From Steromphala cineraria (taxonomy: Eukaryota > Mollusca > Gastropoda > Trochida > Trochidae), in contig OU744735.1 in the NCBI GenBank assembly GCA_916613615.1, forward strand, positions 54,824,082 through 54,888,081: DNA of 64,000 bases, in the 5' to 3' direction. The notes under the pieces are model-generated. The model did no database searches and was not told where the DNA came from. It saw only the letters and a list, made by a program, of their open reading frames with translations. The position numbers were made by a program, and so were the translations under genes. Position 1 is the first letter of the stretch. Each line of letters opens with the position of its first letter. Below are positions 47,821 through 59,645 of the stretch, piece after piece.

Positions 47821-48450
47821 CATAGTTATCCATTCATTTATTATTTTGTTCAAATAAAATTGATTATATTGACATTTTCAACATTCAAGACGAAAATGTA
47901 ATGGAACAATAAAAAAAAATCCTTGTATCTTTGCTCTTTGACTGAAGAATATATACATATAATGTAAAGGGTCCAGATTATAATACTCCCACTCATGATT
48001 CAAAGATAACAGTCTTAATGGAGGTCCCACAATAATATTGGGTTAATTAGAAAAATAATCTTTAAACAAAATGTTTTACAGTAAAGTTATTAAGATGAAT
48101 CTGATCTTAAATGGTCGGATGTGTACTTAATTATAGGAAACCAGAGAATAGTGCTGGAATTGTTTACAAACACTTAAAGTACCTTTTCAACCCTTTAATT
48201 TCATGGGTGATCAATCATTTAATTCACTATGTAGAAGTCTGACTACTGTTATTGGTTTAACAGATATTGTTTTCTTCCATGGAGCAGATAAAAATACTCA
48301 AACAATTGAGAAGCACACTGTGTTTGGAAATGTTGCAGAAACTGGATGATAAAATCGCCAATTTCAAGTCGGACATGAATCAGTTCGGATTGACTATTGA
48401 CTATAAACTGCCATAATTTCATGCCTAGATGATCCTTCCTTTCAAATTAT

Positions 48451-48567
48451 TCAACCAGTTGCCCTTTCTATGACCTCTATCAGAGATTTTTCCATTTCAG
48501 TGCATTTAACCTTTGAAAGATGATATGGTTTGACGGTGTAGTATATTGTGCGAGTCTCTTGGGACAT
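48451..48567 (-). CDS. Best preserved copy of the Y exon (unit F1)
   Basis: Directly after a TTTCAG acceptor (minus strand, AG at 48569-48568) an ATG frame runs 38 codons to TGA: M-S-Q-E-T-R-T-I-Y-Y-T-V-K-P-Y-H-L-S-K-V, then K-C-T-E-M-E-K-S-L-I-E-V-I-E-R-A-T-G. R and F2 are interrupted in this frame. The frame used at 564-649 is also open here for about 20 codons (D-V-P-R-D-S-H-N-I-L-H), so frame choice is unsettled. Conservation of I-E-V-I-E-R-A-T-G at nucleotide level in all four copies, including the one at 648-675, favours this frame slightly. Function unknown. Confidence 0.35.
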   Translation of the reverse strand: MSQETRTIYYTVKPYHLSKVKCTEMEKSLIEVIERATG

Positions 48568-49049
48568 CTGAAATATGAGAGAATCACTGAGGCGAGGACA
48601 CTGTATTGAAGTGTTAGTACTTTTATCGAAGCATTTTTATATCCGAGCCAATATTTTAAAGATTTTTTAAAGAAATAATGATACCAAATCTTTTATAACA
48701 ATGACATAGATTCTAAAATTCTAAAATGCCATGGTATTCTGTATTTATCATTTCCTCATTTATGGGATGATTTTGTACACATAAACATCGTTCATCCTTA
48801 TGTGTAAGTGAACTTTAGTCTAAGAGAATGATATGGTATAGTTGCAAATTGTAGTTTCACAACAACATTTTTCACTAAGCAAGCTGCTACCTCCAGTAAT
48901 CTGAACGTAAATGTAAATTTCCGGTTTGCTTCAGGTAAGGAAGCAAGTGATATGCTAATGACATACAGTCAGTGTCTAGACTACCTGACAGGAATGTCAC
49001 GAAGACAATATCCCTCTGTCAATGTGATAAAGGTTAAGCCGTGGACAGT

Positions 49050-49541
49050 TACAGCGCCATGCCAAAAGTATTCGCGGAATGACGTCATTTCCATAGACTT
49101 ACATGTTATTTTAGTCTAGCACAAATAATTTTCATGAGATGAATTCCCAATGGATCATTGTAAAACTTTTCATGTGGAATTCAAATCATGTCCGCCTGAA
49201 GTACATAATTTTAAATTAAATTTTGGACTAATATTTAACTAATGTCATTAGATTTACCAACGTACGTAATTTTTAAACAACGTTTCCAATTGACCGCCAT
49301 GTTACGTTTTCACGGCTATGTACATACATGTTGATCAAATGCTTATCGTTCCTAAGATAACCAACGGAAAAGTACATGAAAATTATGAGCTTTTAGCCTA
49401 GATGATGCCCCACAAATGAGCACAATATGAATAGTATTGGATGGAAATTCATCTCATGGAAATTATTTATGCTACACTAAAATAACATGTAAGTCTATGG
49501 AAATGACGTCAATCCGCGAATACTTTTGGCATGGCGCTGTA
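49050..49541. mobile_element. 488-bp MITE with ~105-bp TIRs, TA target
   Basis: The element 49052-49539 is flanked by TA. Its ends CAGCGCCATGCCAAAAGTAT and the inverted match agree over about 105 bp with few changes (CGCGGAATGACGTCATTTCC versus CGCGGATTGACGTCATTTCC). F1 has the empty site GGACAGTTACAATTAGAAAT at about 41524-41543, against GGACAGT-TA-element-TA-CATTTAGAAAT here. TA duplication and CAGCGCC ends point to a Tc1/mariner-type mobiliser. No ORF is present. Confidence 0.9.
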
Positions 49542-49710
49542 CATTTAGAAATCAGCAAGATTACGGTGCCACTTATCAAGACTTAATCGCTCCCTAACAT
49601 ATCATATATACATTTGAAATAAGTTAGGCACCCAACGTTTTGTTCACATACACTCGTTTCAAAAAAAGCTACAAAAAGACAGTATGTTTGTAAAAATAAT
49701 CTAATGATAT

Positions 49711-50234
49711 GATATAAACTGACAGGCAAAAGAAAGTAAACACTTTTTAAAATGAATTTATAGACAATTTATAGTAAGCATGTTTACAGTAAACATCGGA
49801 TGCAATGGCGTGTTAGATTCAAACCGCACCTTCCAGGTTATGAACAAGAATCGATGCAGGTTCTGCAAGGCCACAGAAACACCTGTCCGGTGACGTCACA
49901 AGACGTTATAAATTCTCGATCAGACAGTTCATTTTATGATGCGTTGAAACACCAGTCTATTGCATTTGGCAATAATGTGACACATTCTGCAAGTTAAAAG
50001 TTTTAATAGACAGAATTAAAATTGAGATCTTTTGGTTGTTTTTTTAAACCCCTGCATCATTTGAACTTCTTGTGTAAAATAATGGATAATTAAACGTTTA
50101 AGTTTAGTTTTTTAAAGTTTTCCAAAATGAATCAAACATCCAAGGCATCTTCCTTCAAACTGCTCCCATCTTTAGTTTTTTAATTTGAGTGATTTAAAAA
50201 GAGGTGTTCACTTTTTTGCCTGTCAGTTTATATC
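49711..50234. mobile_element. ~524-bp MITE with ~40-bp TIRs
   Basis: Left end GATATAAACTGACAGGCAAA, then AGAAAGTAAACACTTTTT; right end inverted, GTGTTCACTTTTTTGCCTGT then CAGTTTATATC. The palindromic TATA at the edges hides the exact TA duplication. A 65-codon ORF (49800-49997) lies inside and has no recognised transposase or helix-turn-helix motif. It sits within a larger F2-only segment (49557-50350). Confidence 0.75.
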
Positions 50235-53056
50235 AATGATTTATATTTCGGGGAAAATAATTCTGACAACGTTTCACAACTTTACATATTGACATTAACA
50301 AAATTGTGGTGTTTTTGCTAAAAACAAGTAATATTATCCTAAGTAAATGAAGTGAATATTGGTAGTTAAAATGTGAGTAAATTCAATTTTTCACCTGACA
50401 TAACACCTGTTGGGAAGTTAATGTTTCGTATGAGTTGAAGATTATCTGCCGTATATTTAGAAAAAGATCCAAAATAAACAAAATCGCTTGTAAATTGGCA
50501 TTGTACGCCTCCTAGTAAGATTGAATACATGTACAAAATTTGGAAACAATCTGATTATCAGTTTTCCCGTTATAGGTCGGACGAATTCTGACTCTGTATT
50601 TGTTTTCCATCTACTCTCAAGGGCAAAAAGGAACATTACCAACCATTCAAATGAGTACAAAACAAATCCTGAATGAAATCCGACTACAAATCCTTGAAAT
50701 TGGCGCATAAGTTGTGACGAAGTACTCACAACTTCAATCATCAGAGTATAATACTTTTAATTGTATGATTGTTAAAATACACAAAGGTTCCTAAAACAGC
50801 CTTTTCAGTATTATTTTGGACAAATCTTTTGAATTGGAATACAATTATAATGAAATGTATAAAATTTATAAAATTAAGATGTTATCAATATAAATAATAT
50901 TAATAGAAATTAATTTGTTCACACATTCTGTCTGTCAGCTGGTTTAAAAACAAGCAAAAGGGCCTTTTTCACTTTCTTATCAAGTCCAGAATTTATCTAA
51001 TTTATATTAATTTAACTATCATTTGTAGCATAATCTATCATGCATTTTAATGGTATCGTTTCTTGTGCATTTGAGTGTATGTATTAGAACAAATAAACTG
51101 TCAAATTTTTTCTGATGTCTTGTATGTGGTATCATAAAATGTTATCCGAGTCTTTATGGTCCTAATGTCAATTTGATCAATATTGGATATCAGTCTTAGA
51201 CTTCTAAATTCTTAACATATGTAGAATCTTACATACTAAAAAAGAAACACGTACAATTCCCTTGTTGATAAATCAATTGTGTATGTCAATTTATTACTCT
51301 CCCAATGAAGATATCGCTGTAATATAACTCTACCATGTTATAACACATATGTGATAACCAAATGAAGTGACGCCATTGTGACGTCATAATTGATAAAAAT
51401 GACATCACAATGTCAGCAGGCCGGCTGCGATGGTCATGTTGGTATCCATATATTACACTTAACCACGCCCAACGGATATCGAAAATAGCCTTTGGCTTAT
51501 TTTGCTGAGAACAAGATACAATTTTGATATTCTATCTGAAATAGTATCTTAGGAAATATGTCCCCTCTGTAGAAAACCAGAATCAAGGGCAATAACTTTG
51601 TGAAAAATAATTTTAAAATTATAATTACCAAACAACGTAAAGACATTGATACCTCGAAGATACAAAGCAAATTTGGTTATTAATCTTCGGAGAAAATTTG
51701 TCCCCTTTACCTCGGACTGAGCCCTAACATCCGTCTTTGTGCCTTTTTGGAGATCCCACTTGCTGAATATTTTAATCAATATTCGCATGCGTTACAAAGA
51801 TTTTCAGAACATTTATTCACCACTGACAAGTATTGATCTCGAATGATACGGCTTTAAAATCTCATACCAGAAAACTGACTGTTGTCTGTTAAACATCCTT
51901 TTTACAGGTGAAAAAATTTCATTATATCATCATAATGATTCAATTGAAAATAGCTGACGATAAGCAATTCTATCAATTAGATAAAATGAAGACTAGTGCT
52001 TTCCAGGATAACCAAACGTCCTAACAGGTTTCCAAACTTGGCTGTATAACACCCTTGGGAAATAGATGAAATAGTTCATGTATAAAATCATAGAATGAGA
52101 TTATCCCGTCTATATCTCTCAGAGAAGTATGGGTGAAAATGAGTCAGGCTCACACATTGTGTATGAGGAAACTAATTTAAAGTATTATCAGCTTTCTTTC
52201 TTTGAAAGCAATTCTTCGTAATGATCAAAACGAACACTGACATTAGAGTTAAGTGTCTGTAACTAAGATTGAAAAATTATCCAAGTTAACAGAAGTTATA
52301 TCTTGTGAATTGTTAGTCCTGATAATAATTAAAAAGACATTATTTTGATAACAGAATACCTGCAAGAAATTTCACTAACTGTACTTGTGACTTTGCAACA
52401 ATATGCAACAAGATATGACTTTACTGCTTTTGGGTAAAAACCTAACCTTACGAAATAGTTCCTGAATGGAATGTTATGTAACACACACAAAAAATGATAT
52501 CATTATTTGTTTTTATCAATTTCCTCATTGGAACATAACCTACTCAATTGAAAAACGCTGCTAATGGTCAAAATATTGCCCTTTGAGCTTAATCTTGTCA
52601 ACAAGAATCGTTGAATTATAAAAAACATGCCGAAAACAATATGGATTCAGCCTTATGGGTATTGCTGAATCAAAAAATATACCATCAAGAGTCTTAGTTG
52701 AAATGTCTGAACCTGTCAATCCAACTCAATGGGATCTTTCAAGTCTTTGTTATGTTATTTAGGAGTGAGGAAATGTTTTAGGAACGTTTGTTTTGTCATA
52801 AGTTCCACACAACAAAAATTCAGTTGAAAACGACAAATTTTGTACCAGTAGTAAACAGAGAGATCAAAACTCGCATTTTGATGTCAACCACCAAAACTTC
52901 AATAAAAGTACTAAGCATGATTTTAGGAATGAAAACACAACATAAATATTATCAAACTATGAATACTGCTGAATAGGATCAAGTAGTTAGTTTAAATTTC
53001 AATTTTGATTATATATACTATATTCTATTTTGAAAGTGTGTAAGTGACAACTCGAT

Positions 53057-56000
53057 TAATAGGCCAGGACCATTAGTTAAAAGATATGGACAACCCGGAA
53101 AAAAATAGTAGAAAGCTGATTTTTTCTGGAGACCTTCAAAATATCACCCTTACATCAATTGCACAAAGTTCTGCGAATTCTAGGTGGTGGCTTTTTCAAA
53201 ATGGCCGCCGTTTCCAATATGGCCGCCAAAGATTTTCTGAATTATTGAATATTTTTTACATTTATGTTGTATATTGAATGTTGTATATCAAATGAAAGCT
53301 TGTTTGATTACCTTTTCAAAAATGTACTTTTTATTGGTGTAGATAATAACCGAAGTGAAATATTGATCAAAATGCTTGCAAAATATACTTTTATTTCGGT
53401 AAAATTTAGAATTTTTTCATTTTGCTGATAATCATGTCATGCAATATATCAAATGAAAGCTTTTCTCAAATTCTTCTCAAAAATGCTTAGTTATCTAACA
53501 TAAGGTTATTTATGTAATCATAATTGTCTTTTGGAAACTTTTATATTAACTTTTCCCCCCACTTTAAGAAATTATACACATTAAAGTACTAAGGCAGTAC
53601 CAAGAACGTACGAGTGTCATTGAGTCGCCTGTGATCCACTTAAAGGATCTTGAGTGAAATCATAAAGTCAAAGTAAAATAAGAACAGTGTGTCAGCATTG
53701 TCATACTACCATTGCACTCACCATCATATCAGCAAGTTGACCATGCACGGTCCTTTGTTTTACTACTAGTAACAATATGTGTCAACATCATTCACAGGTA
53801 TGAATCATTGGAGGCTTCACAAACGCTTTGATACATTTTGGCAGATGAAAATCCATTGTACTGATAGACATTAGTTACCGGTAATACCGACATCAATGTC
53901 AGCATTCATACCGCCAATGGGAGGTATTGCATGAACAACACCACCAGGTTCACAGAGAATGGAAACTCAAATGTCCATTACGGGTTAGAAAGTCACAGTG
54001 CAGTCTTTCATTTTGTAAATTGGCAAAGTTCCGTTAAGGGTATACTCAAAACCAACCATACAAGGGTGAAATGCACCAAGATTGAACATCCGGTTGTGTG
54101 ACAAAATCCCAGTGGACAAAATCCCCAAGGACAAAATCCCCAGCAGACAAAACACAAAATAGGGTAGGAACAGGTATAGAATATAGAGATATATATTGCT
54201 GTGTTGAAGTTTAACATCTGCTTTCACCTCTTGACCTCTTGGTCATTTCGCATATATGGGGCAATCATTTAGTTATTGTGAAAGAATATGGACTTATAAT
54301 CTAGAAGAGATCATTGGCCCCATAAAAATCAAAGTAGACGCTCCAGTGGCAAGAAAAGTAATGCTAGAGGATAAAAGTTATTTGGAATTTTGAAAAGAGT
54401 TGGGGTATATGACTTAAAAAGGAAGAGGTAATGAAAAGAAAATACCATTTGATATTCAGTATAATATTCATATACATAAACGTATATGTTAGTTTGTAAA
54501 ATGAAGATGGAATAGAAGTTGATTAAAAAAATTCATTTATTGCATATAAGCAAAAAGCCTACAGGTACTTAAATCAAAGATAATCCTTCAGAAGTGGGGA
54601 TGAACAGTTAGATATATTTCTCAAACTTATCTTTCTACGTATCAAAATAATACAAAATAATACCTAATGATTTGATTGGATTGTTTGAAATGTTGTCCAT
54701 AGATGGATATTTAGTCTTAGGGGATTTAGGCCCTTTGGGATGAGCCTTCTTTGTTCCAATGCTGAAGAGTTATTATTTGGTTACCTCAGAGGCCCATTTT
54801 ATCTCATGGTTTTTGCACAGCTATTGACACTTGGTCTTGCCCCTGTCACATTGAACAACCTCAAGTTTAATAACATCATCATATGCCTTATGGGTTTTAG
54901 TTTAGTAATGCCATTGGATGAATTTGATTCAGAATGTAGCATATTGGAAGATGCTTTTCAAAACAGAGTTACTATTTGATGATTAATCATGCATATCACA
55001 GCTATTATGTCTATACTGTTAGAAACATTTTGTTGTATGGATGAATTGGATCTCACTCAGATCAGAAAAAGGCACAAATATCTGCTAAATCCGAAACACT
55101 CACTACACAAGTTTGCATAGCAATCAACCCCATGTGAGATCTCACGATGAACTTCAAAATGATATACTCTGTCTGAGTGTTGAGTGGTCTGTTACCGCTA
55201 CATGTGGCTAGGTTTATGAATGCTACCAATTACCAATAAATGGTATTTGTGGTACAGAATATGTTGTAATTTGAATGGATATTGTAATCTAAGTAACAGT
55301 TTCTGGCAAACAACTTCTATATTGTGTAAACCATTTCTAAATGCCTTTCGAAGACTGCATGTGTGCAAATATCTGTGTAACCTTGTACCATTTGTATATT
55401 GACTTTGACTTTACATCTTCAACAATATAAGCTTTTAAACAATAGAGGCGGGGCCCATCAGCAGATATTCCTTTCAATTCTGAAACGAAAACCATTACCT
55501 TTATGGGTCGCATTTCTTTGTTGTGGCAGGACAGTGATTAATCACTCAAATACAAACAAAGAGTCAGGATACAGGCGTGGAAATGGTAAGTTGATTGTAT
55601 CAACTGCAATGGATATTGTCCAATGAAACAAGTATCTGTTAAAGTAGTTGGCTTTGGTGATGATGGTTGCATAGGCCACAACTGACATACATGAAATTAT
55701 TCTGTATGGATCCAGTCCTTTGACGCTATTTTTTCAGAGCATTTATCAACATCTATGTTTGCTCAAGCAGTTTCGATGTAGATAAAGAAGAAAGCTTAAG
55801 TAGACAGTGCTCAAACTGAAATGCAATGGATATTTCTTGTAGAATGGAATTCCAAAGGTGGCATTGTTTTAGAAACATCCAAGCTGTGTGTTCCACAGAA
55901 TATACCTTACTGTACAGCAATAGTTAGGAAATGGATTACCATCAAGTGAATGGGAATGGCAGTACAGAAATGCGATATTTGTTCATACAGAATCTGGTCT

Positions 56001-56502
56001 ACATTTATCACAAAAGTTCTGAAAATGGTTTCTAGTGGATGCAATATTTGAAATGATTCATCTGTTTGAAAGCGTGATTAGAGTGTTCAAGCCTGTGTAT
56101 GGGATGTCATTTAAAATGCTGTAGTACTGCTACTGATTTTAGTGACTAACTGTGAGCACATGAATTCTTCATGTTATAAAAGTATATTTTGCAAGCATTC
56201 TGATCAATATTTCACTTCGGTTATTATTTACACCAATAATAAGTACATTTTTGAAAAGGTAATCAAACAAGCTTTCATTTGATATACAACATTCAATATA
56301 TAACATAAATGTAAAAAATATTTAATAATTCAGAAAATCTTTGGCGGCCATATTGGAAATGGCGGCCATTTTGAAAAAGCCACCAGCTGGAATTTCCAGA
56401 ACTTTGTGCCATTGTTTTGAGAATGATATTTCTTAGGTTTCCAGAAAAAATCAGCTTTCTACTATTTTTTTCCACCTCATTTCTAATGGTCCTGGCCTAT
56501 AA
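53057..56502. mobile_element. 3440-bp element with ~340-bp TIRs and 3-bp TAA duplication
   Basis: TAA at 53057-53059 and 56500-56502 flanks 53060-56499. The ends TAGGCCAGGACCATTAG are inverted, and the repeat extends inward about 340 bp (53060-53400 against 56165-56499). It includes AAATGGCCGCC, TTTGGCGGCCATAT and ATCAAATGAAAGCTTGTTTG. F1 has the empty site CTATTAATGTTATGTTCGG at about 44612-44630. A 3-bp TAA duplication fits PIF/Harbinger (TWA), but TIRs this long are unusual and no Harbinger nuclease or Myb gene was seen. A 15-bp tandem GGACAAAATCCCCAR lies at 54098-54151. Confidence 0.85.
53580..56150. other. Interior of the long-TIR element; small unrecognised ORFs
   Basis: It is less A+T-rich than its surroundings. 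ORFs of 60-80 codons occur at 53985-54227 (-), 54740-54979 (+), 55220-55402 (+) and 55399-55626 (+). The last has R-G-G-A-H-Q-Q-I-F-L-S-I-L-K-R-K and L-P-L-W-V-A-F-L-C-C-G-R-T-V-I-N-H, followed by R-G-N-G-K-L-I-V-S-T-A-M-D-I-V. This looks like real decayed coding sequence, but I cannot name it. No DDE triad or zinc finger was identified. It may be what is left of the element's own genes or captured host sequence. Confidence 0.4.
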
Positions 56503-56504
56503 TG

Positions 56505-56935
56505 GTATGTTCGGCTTATGTATATGTTTACAACTTTTCAACTGAAACAAACCCTAAAACGTCTTATTAGAGTAAAATAAATGTAGATGTCAAACGCAAA
56601 CGATAAAGAAAGCACTTTTGGACTATCAAAGGACCACTTAAATCAAAGGACTCCTGCTTAACAGTCTGAGTAGCCTCAATCCAGAGATCACTCTCAAGTG
56701 TGCAGGAACTCCTGTGAAGCCTCGAGAGTGTGTTGTGAACATTTACATGTCCATTGAAGTAGGCCTGTTCTTTTTGTTAAGTTACATGATCCATTAATCA
56801 CCTCACTCTATCTGCACGGAAGGTTAACACTTGTCCAATCCTCTTGAGACATGTTTGGCGTTTGAAGTAGTTTGAGAGCTGCAAGATGTCCACTTGTTTG
56901 ATGGATTAGCACTCGAACAGTTACGTGGCAAGCAA
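56505..56935 (-). repeat. Block P, unit F2
   Basis: It matches 44640-45025 and, inverted, 7800-8130. On the minus strand the ending S-N-K-W-T-S-C-S-S-Q-T-T-S-N-A-K-H-V-S-R and then G-L-D-K-C-stop is kept, but a one-base loss just upstream (near 56907) breaks the frame seen in F1. Confidence 0.5.
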
Positions 56936-57664
56936 AGGACACCAATCTAAATAGTTTAATATAAAGAGAATAAACTATATCAGAGCTGGATCAAAACTTT
57001 GGGTCAACATGATAGTTTGAATGGAGCTTCGACGTCCTTCATATTCCAGTGCAAAAAAGTAAACTGTTTTTCAATTCTTACACGTTTTCACCTTAAATGG
57101 AAAATAACAACAGAGTTATATGATTGAAAGCTTCCAAACGGTAAAACTGTTAAAAAAATATCCCCATCATAGAAACAAAGACTTTGATTGTTCAAGATGG
57201 GATCAAGATGAGTTGTATACTTTTATTTTGCTCTCAGATATGCTGATTGAAGCATAGAGTATTATATAATCCTTTCATGCAAGGACAGAAGATCTGATGG
57301 CCGCCAATTGATTGTGTCTCTTCATCATCATACATAAAAGCCAGTTGTTAAGGAAAAACATTTTAAACATCAACTATTCAATTACCATTTTTAATCCATG
57401 TTGGATACATGGTGTGTGTTAGGTTGTCTTTACTGCATACAGTATCTTCTATTCATACATTCCCTACTCTCTGACGATTTTTCAGTCAAACAAATATTTG
57501 TCGACTCACTTATCATCAAACATTCTAACTCAACACCTACTGCATGATTACTCACATCCAACAAAAGCTTCAATTCAACCAGAAGCTACATGCAATTTGT
57601 TTACATACTCTCTGAGCTTTTATTTGTTTTCTTGTCCTTATCTCTCGTTATACAAGGGAATTTG

Positions 57665-58010
57665 TTAGTGTCTAGATATTTCATAAAACTAATCTGAGCA
57701 GTGGGCAGAGATTAATAGCAGCGGATCTGATCGACAATCAATGCCATAAAACAGGCTCCTGGCAGCAAATAACAGGTATTTCCAAAGATATCGGTAAATC
57801 TAACTTCAAGTATGATTAATGTTTCGTAGGCTTTTAAAAACATTCTGTTTCTGTTTTCTCTGTCTGAAGATTACTTTTTGCCTTAAAAAAAACCAGAAAG
57901 TAGAAGTAATTGCACTTTAGGCCTGTGAATGCGTAGCGCACTATAATTAACAAAAACACATCAACACGCATCTGCATTCTGAATGTTTTTACCACTCACT
58001 AGAGTAATAT
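57665..58010 (+). repeat. Block X, unit F2
   Basis: AACTAATCTGAGCAGTGGGC, AGAGATTAATAGCAGCGGAT, CTGATCGACAATCAATGCC, ACACGCATCTGCATTCTGAA and ACCACTCACTAGAGTAATA. An A-rich 13-bp tract at about 57884-57894 is specific to this copy. Confidence 0.6.
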
Positions 58011-59229
58011 GTTATTAGGGATTGTTTGGATTTCAATGAATTTGCTTCAGCTGTTCTGAGTATTCTTTTTATAAATCATTCTTTATTTGTCATGGGATTG
58101 TATATTCATCAGTTCAGCATCAATCGCATATCATATGCATATAATCATGAAATTAGATATCAAATGAATCAGCATAACGTCATAAAAGTTCATAATATAA
58201 ATATCATTTAGAAATGTTAAGTTTGATTCCAGTGACACTTTTAGCAATATGTTTATTAAAAAGCCAATTTACCTAAAAAAACAGGTTTGTCATGAGTGTA
58301 CACAGCGCACAGATTTTCTTTGTCCTCGGATTTAATATAAGAAATAGGAAAATGGGATACATGAATGCCTTTATACATCAAGAACAATGGTGAGGAAAGT
58401 CGTTCTTCGTCATAACAATCTTAAATGGTAAAATAAACATAAGTTGATAATCTGAAAGTTGTGAATACTTGCTGATTCCTCATAAAATGAGGGTTTGTGA
58501 TTTGTCACAAGGACAAAACAAAGGCACATTGATAAACCCTTGGGTAGTTATCCATTTATACTAACGTGTTCAATTCAATGAAGCAATTATTAAAATAGAA
58601 TAATTATTGTTCGTATCCCTGAGACTGAAAAACTATTTTCAATTTTTACCTTTAATCTTTTCACTCCTGACGATCTTACAGAAAAATTAATCAATCAATA
58701 ACATTTTAATAAAAATCCTTGTATCTTTCCTTTTTGACTGAATATATATATAATGTCGAGGTCCAGAGGAGAATACTTCCATAATAATTCAAAGATAACA
58801 GCGGTGTCTTAGTTTTAATGGAAGTCCCACACTAAATTGGTAGAATAATAAAGAAATCTTTACAAAACGTTGTTTACAGGTGTAATTTATGAAGATGAAT
58901 CTGATTTTAAATGATCGGAGGTGTAATTCATTATAGAATACCATAAAATAGAGCTGGAATTGTTTACAAACTCTTAAACATCCCTTGGGATAAATGAACT
59001 CATAAGTAAAGCGTTTGTTTTGCGATTTATGTGGTGAAATGGAATGACAAACACTTGATGTATTAATAATATCGATTTGGGAATTATTGCTGAAACAATA
59101 GAGAAACATTCTCTGTTTGGAAATGTTGCAGAAATGGGACAATAAATCTCCAATTTCAAGTCAGACGTGTAACAGATCCGATTGGCTATTGACTAGAAAC
59201 TGTCACAATTTCATGCCTAGATGGTCCTG
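58011..59229. other. F2 spacer between X and Y blocks
   Basis: It aligns in parts with F1 (46190-46650 and 47860-48440) and with R (5400-6340). ORFs here (58026-58211 +, 58789-59142 -) are not kept in the other copies. Confidence 0.4.
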
Positions 59230-59359
59230 CATTTTGAATAATTCAAAACGTTGCCCTTTCTATGACCTCTATCAGAGACATTTCCATTTCAGTGCATTTA
59301 ACCTTTCAAAGATGATATGGTTTGACGGTGTAGTATATTGTGTCAGTCTCTTGGGACAT
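59230..59359 (-). pseudogene. Degenerate copy of the Y exon (unit F2)
   Basis: After a TTTCAG acceptor at 59362-59360, the ATG frame reads M-S-Q-E-T-D-T-I-Y-Y-T-V-K-P-Y-H-L and then hits TGA, where F1 has TCA. The alternative frame has TGA after D-V-P-R-D, as in R. Longer ORFs over this place (59272-59493 -, 59117-59401 +) run through the presumed intron or the wrong strand. Confidence 0.4.
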
Positions 59360-59645
59360 CTGAAATATGAGAGAATCACTGAGGCGAGGACACTGTATTG
59401 AAGTGTTAAAACTTGAAAGGAAATAATTTTATATCCGAGCCAGTATGTTAAAGATATTTTAAAGAAATACCCAATCTTCTGTAACAATGACATATATAAT
59501 CATTCTAAAATGTAATTGGATTCTGTATTGATCAGTTTCCCATTAATCAAACATTATCGATATTTATCAATCGGATGATTTTGTACATAGGAACATCTCA
59601 AATTTCCATTAACAATATTTTTGGGAATGCAATATACATACAATA

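Larger units (their letters stand above)
41404..48919 (+). repeat. Duplicon unit F1 (first of a tandem pair)
   Basis: The unit opens CCGGTTTGCTTTAGGTAA and the next unit opens CCGGTTTGCTTCAGGTAA at 48920, so F1 is about 7.5 kb. F1 and F2 match in order: 41404-41545 with 48920-49055, 41555-42680 with 50354-51470, 43090-43800 with 51620-52230, 44230-44640 with 52640-53060, block P, block X, and the Y region 48000-48760 with 58740-59560. F1 has its own insertion at about 46657-47820. Identity by eye is roughly 75-88%, so the duplication is not recent. Confidence 0.8.

Noticed and set aside
53985..54227. Two overlapping minus-strand ORFs with W-G-F-C-P-L-G-F-C repeats
   Set aside because: They are produced by a 15-bp tandem repeat (GGACAAAATCCCCAR), not a cysteine-rich protein.
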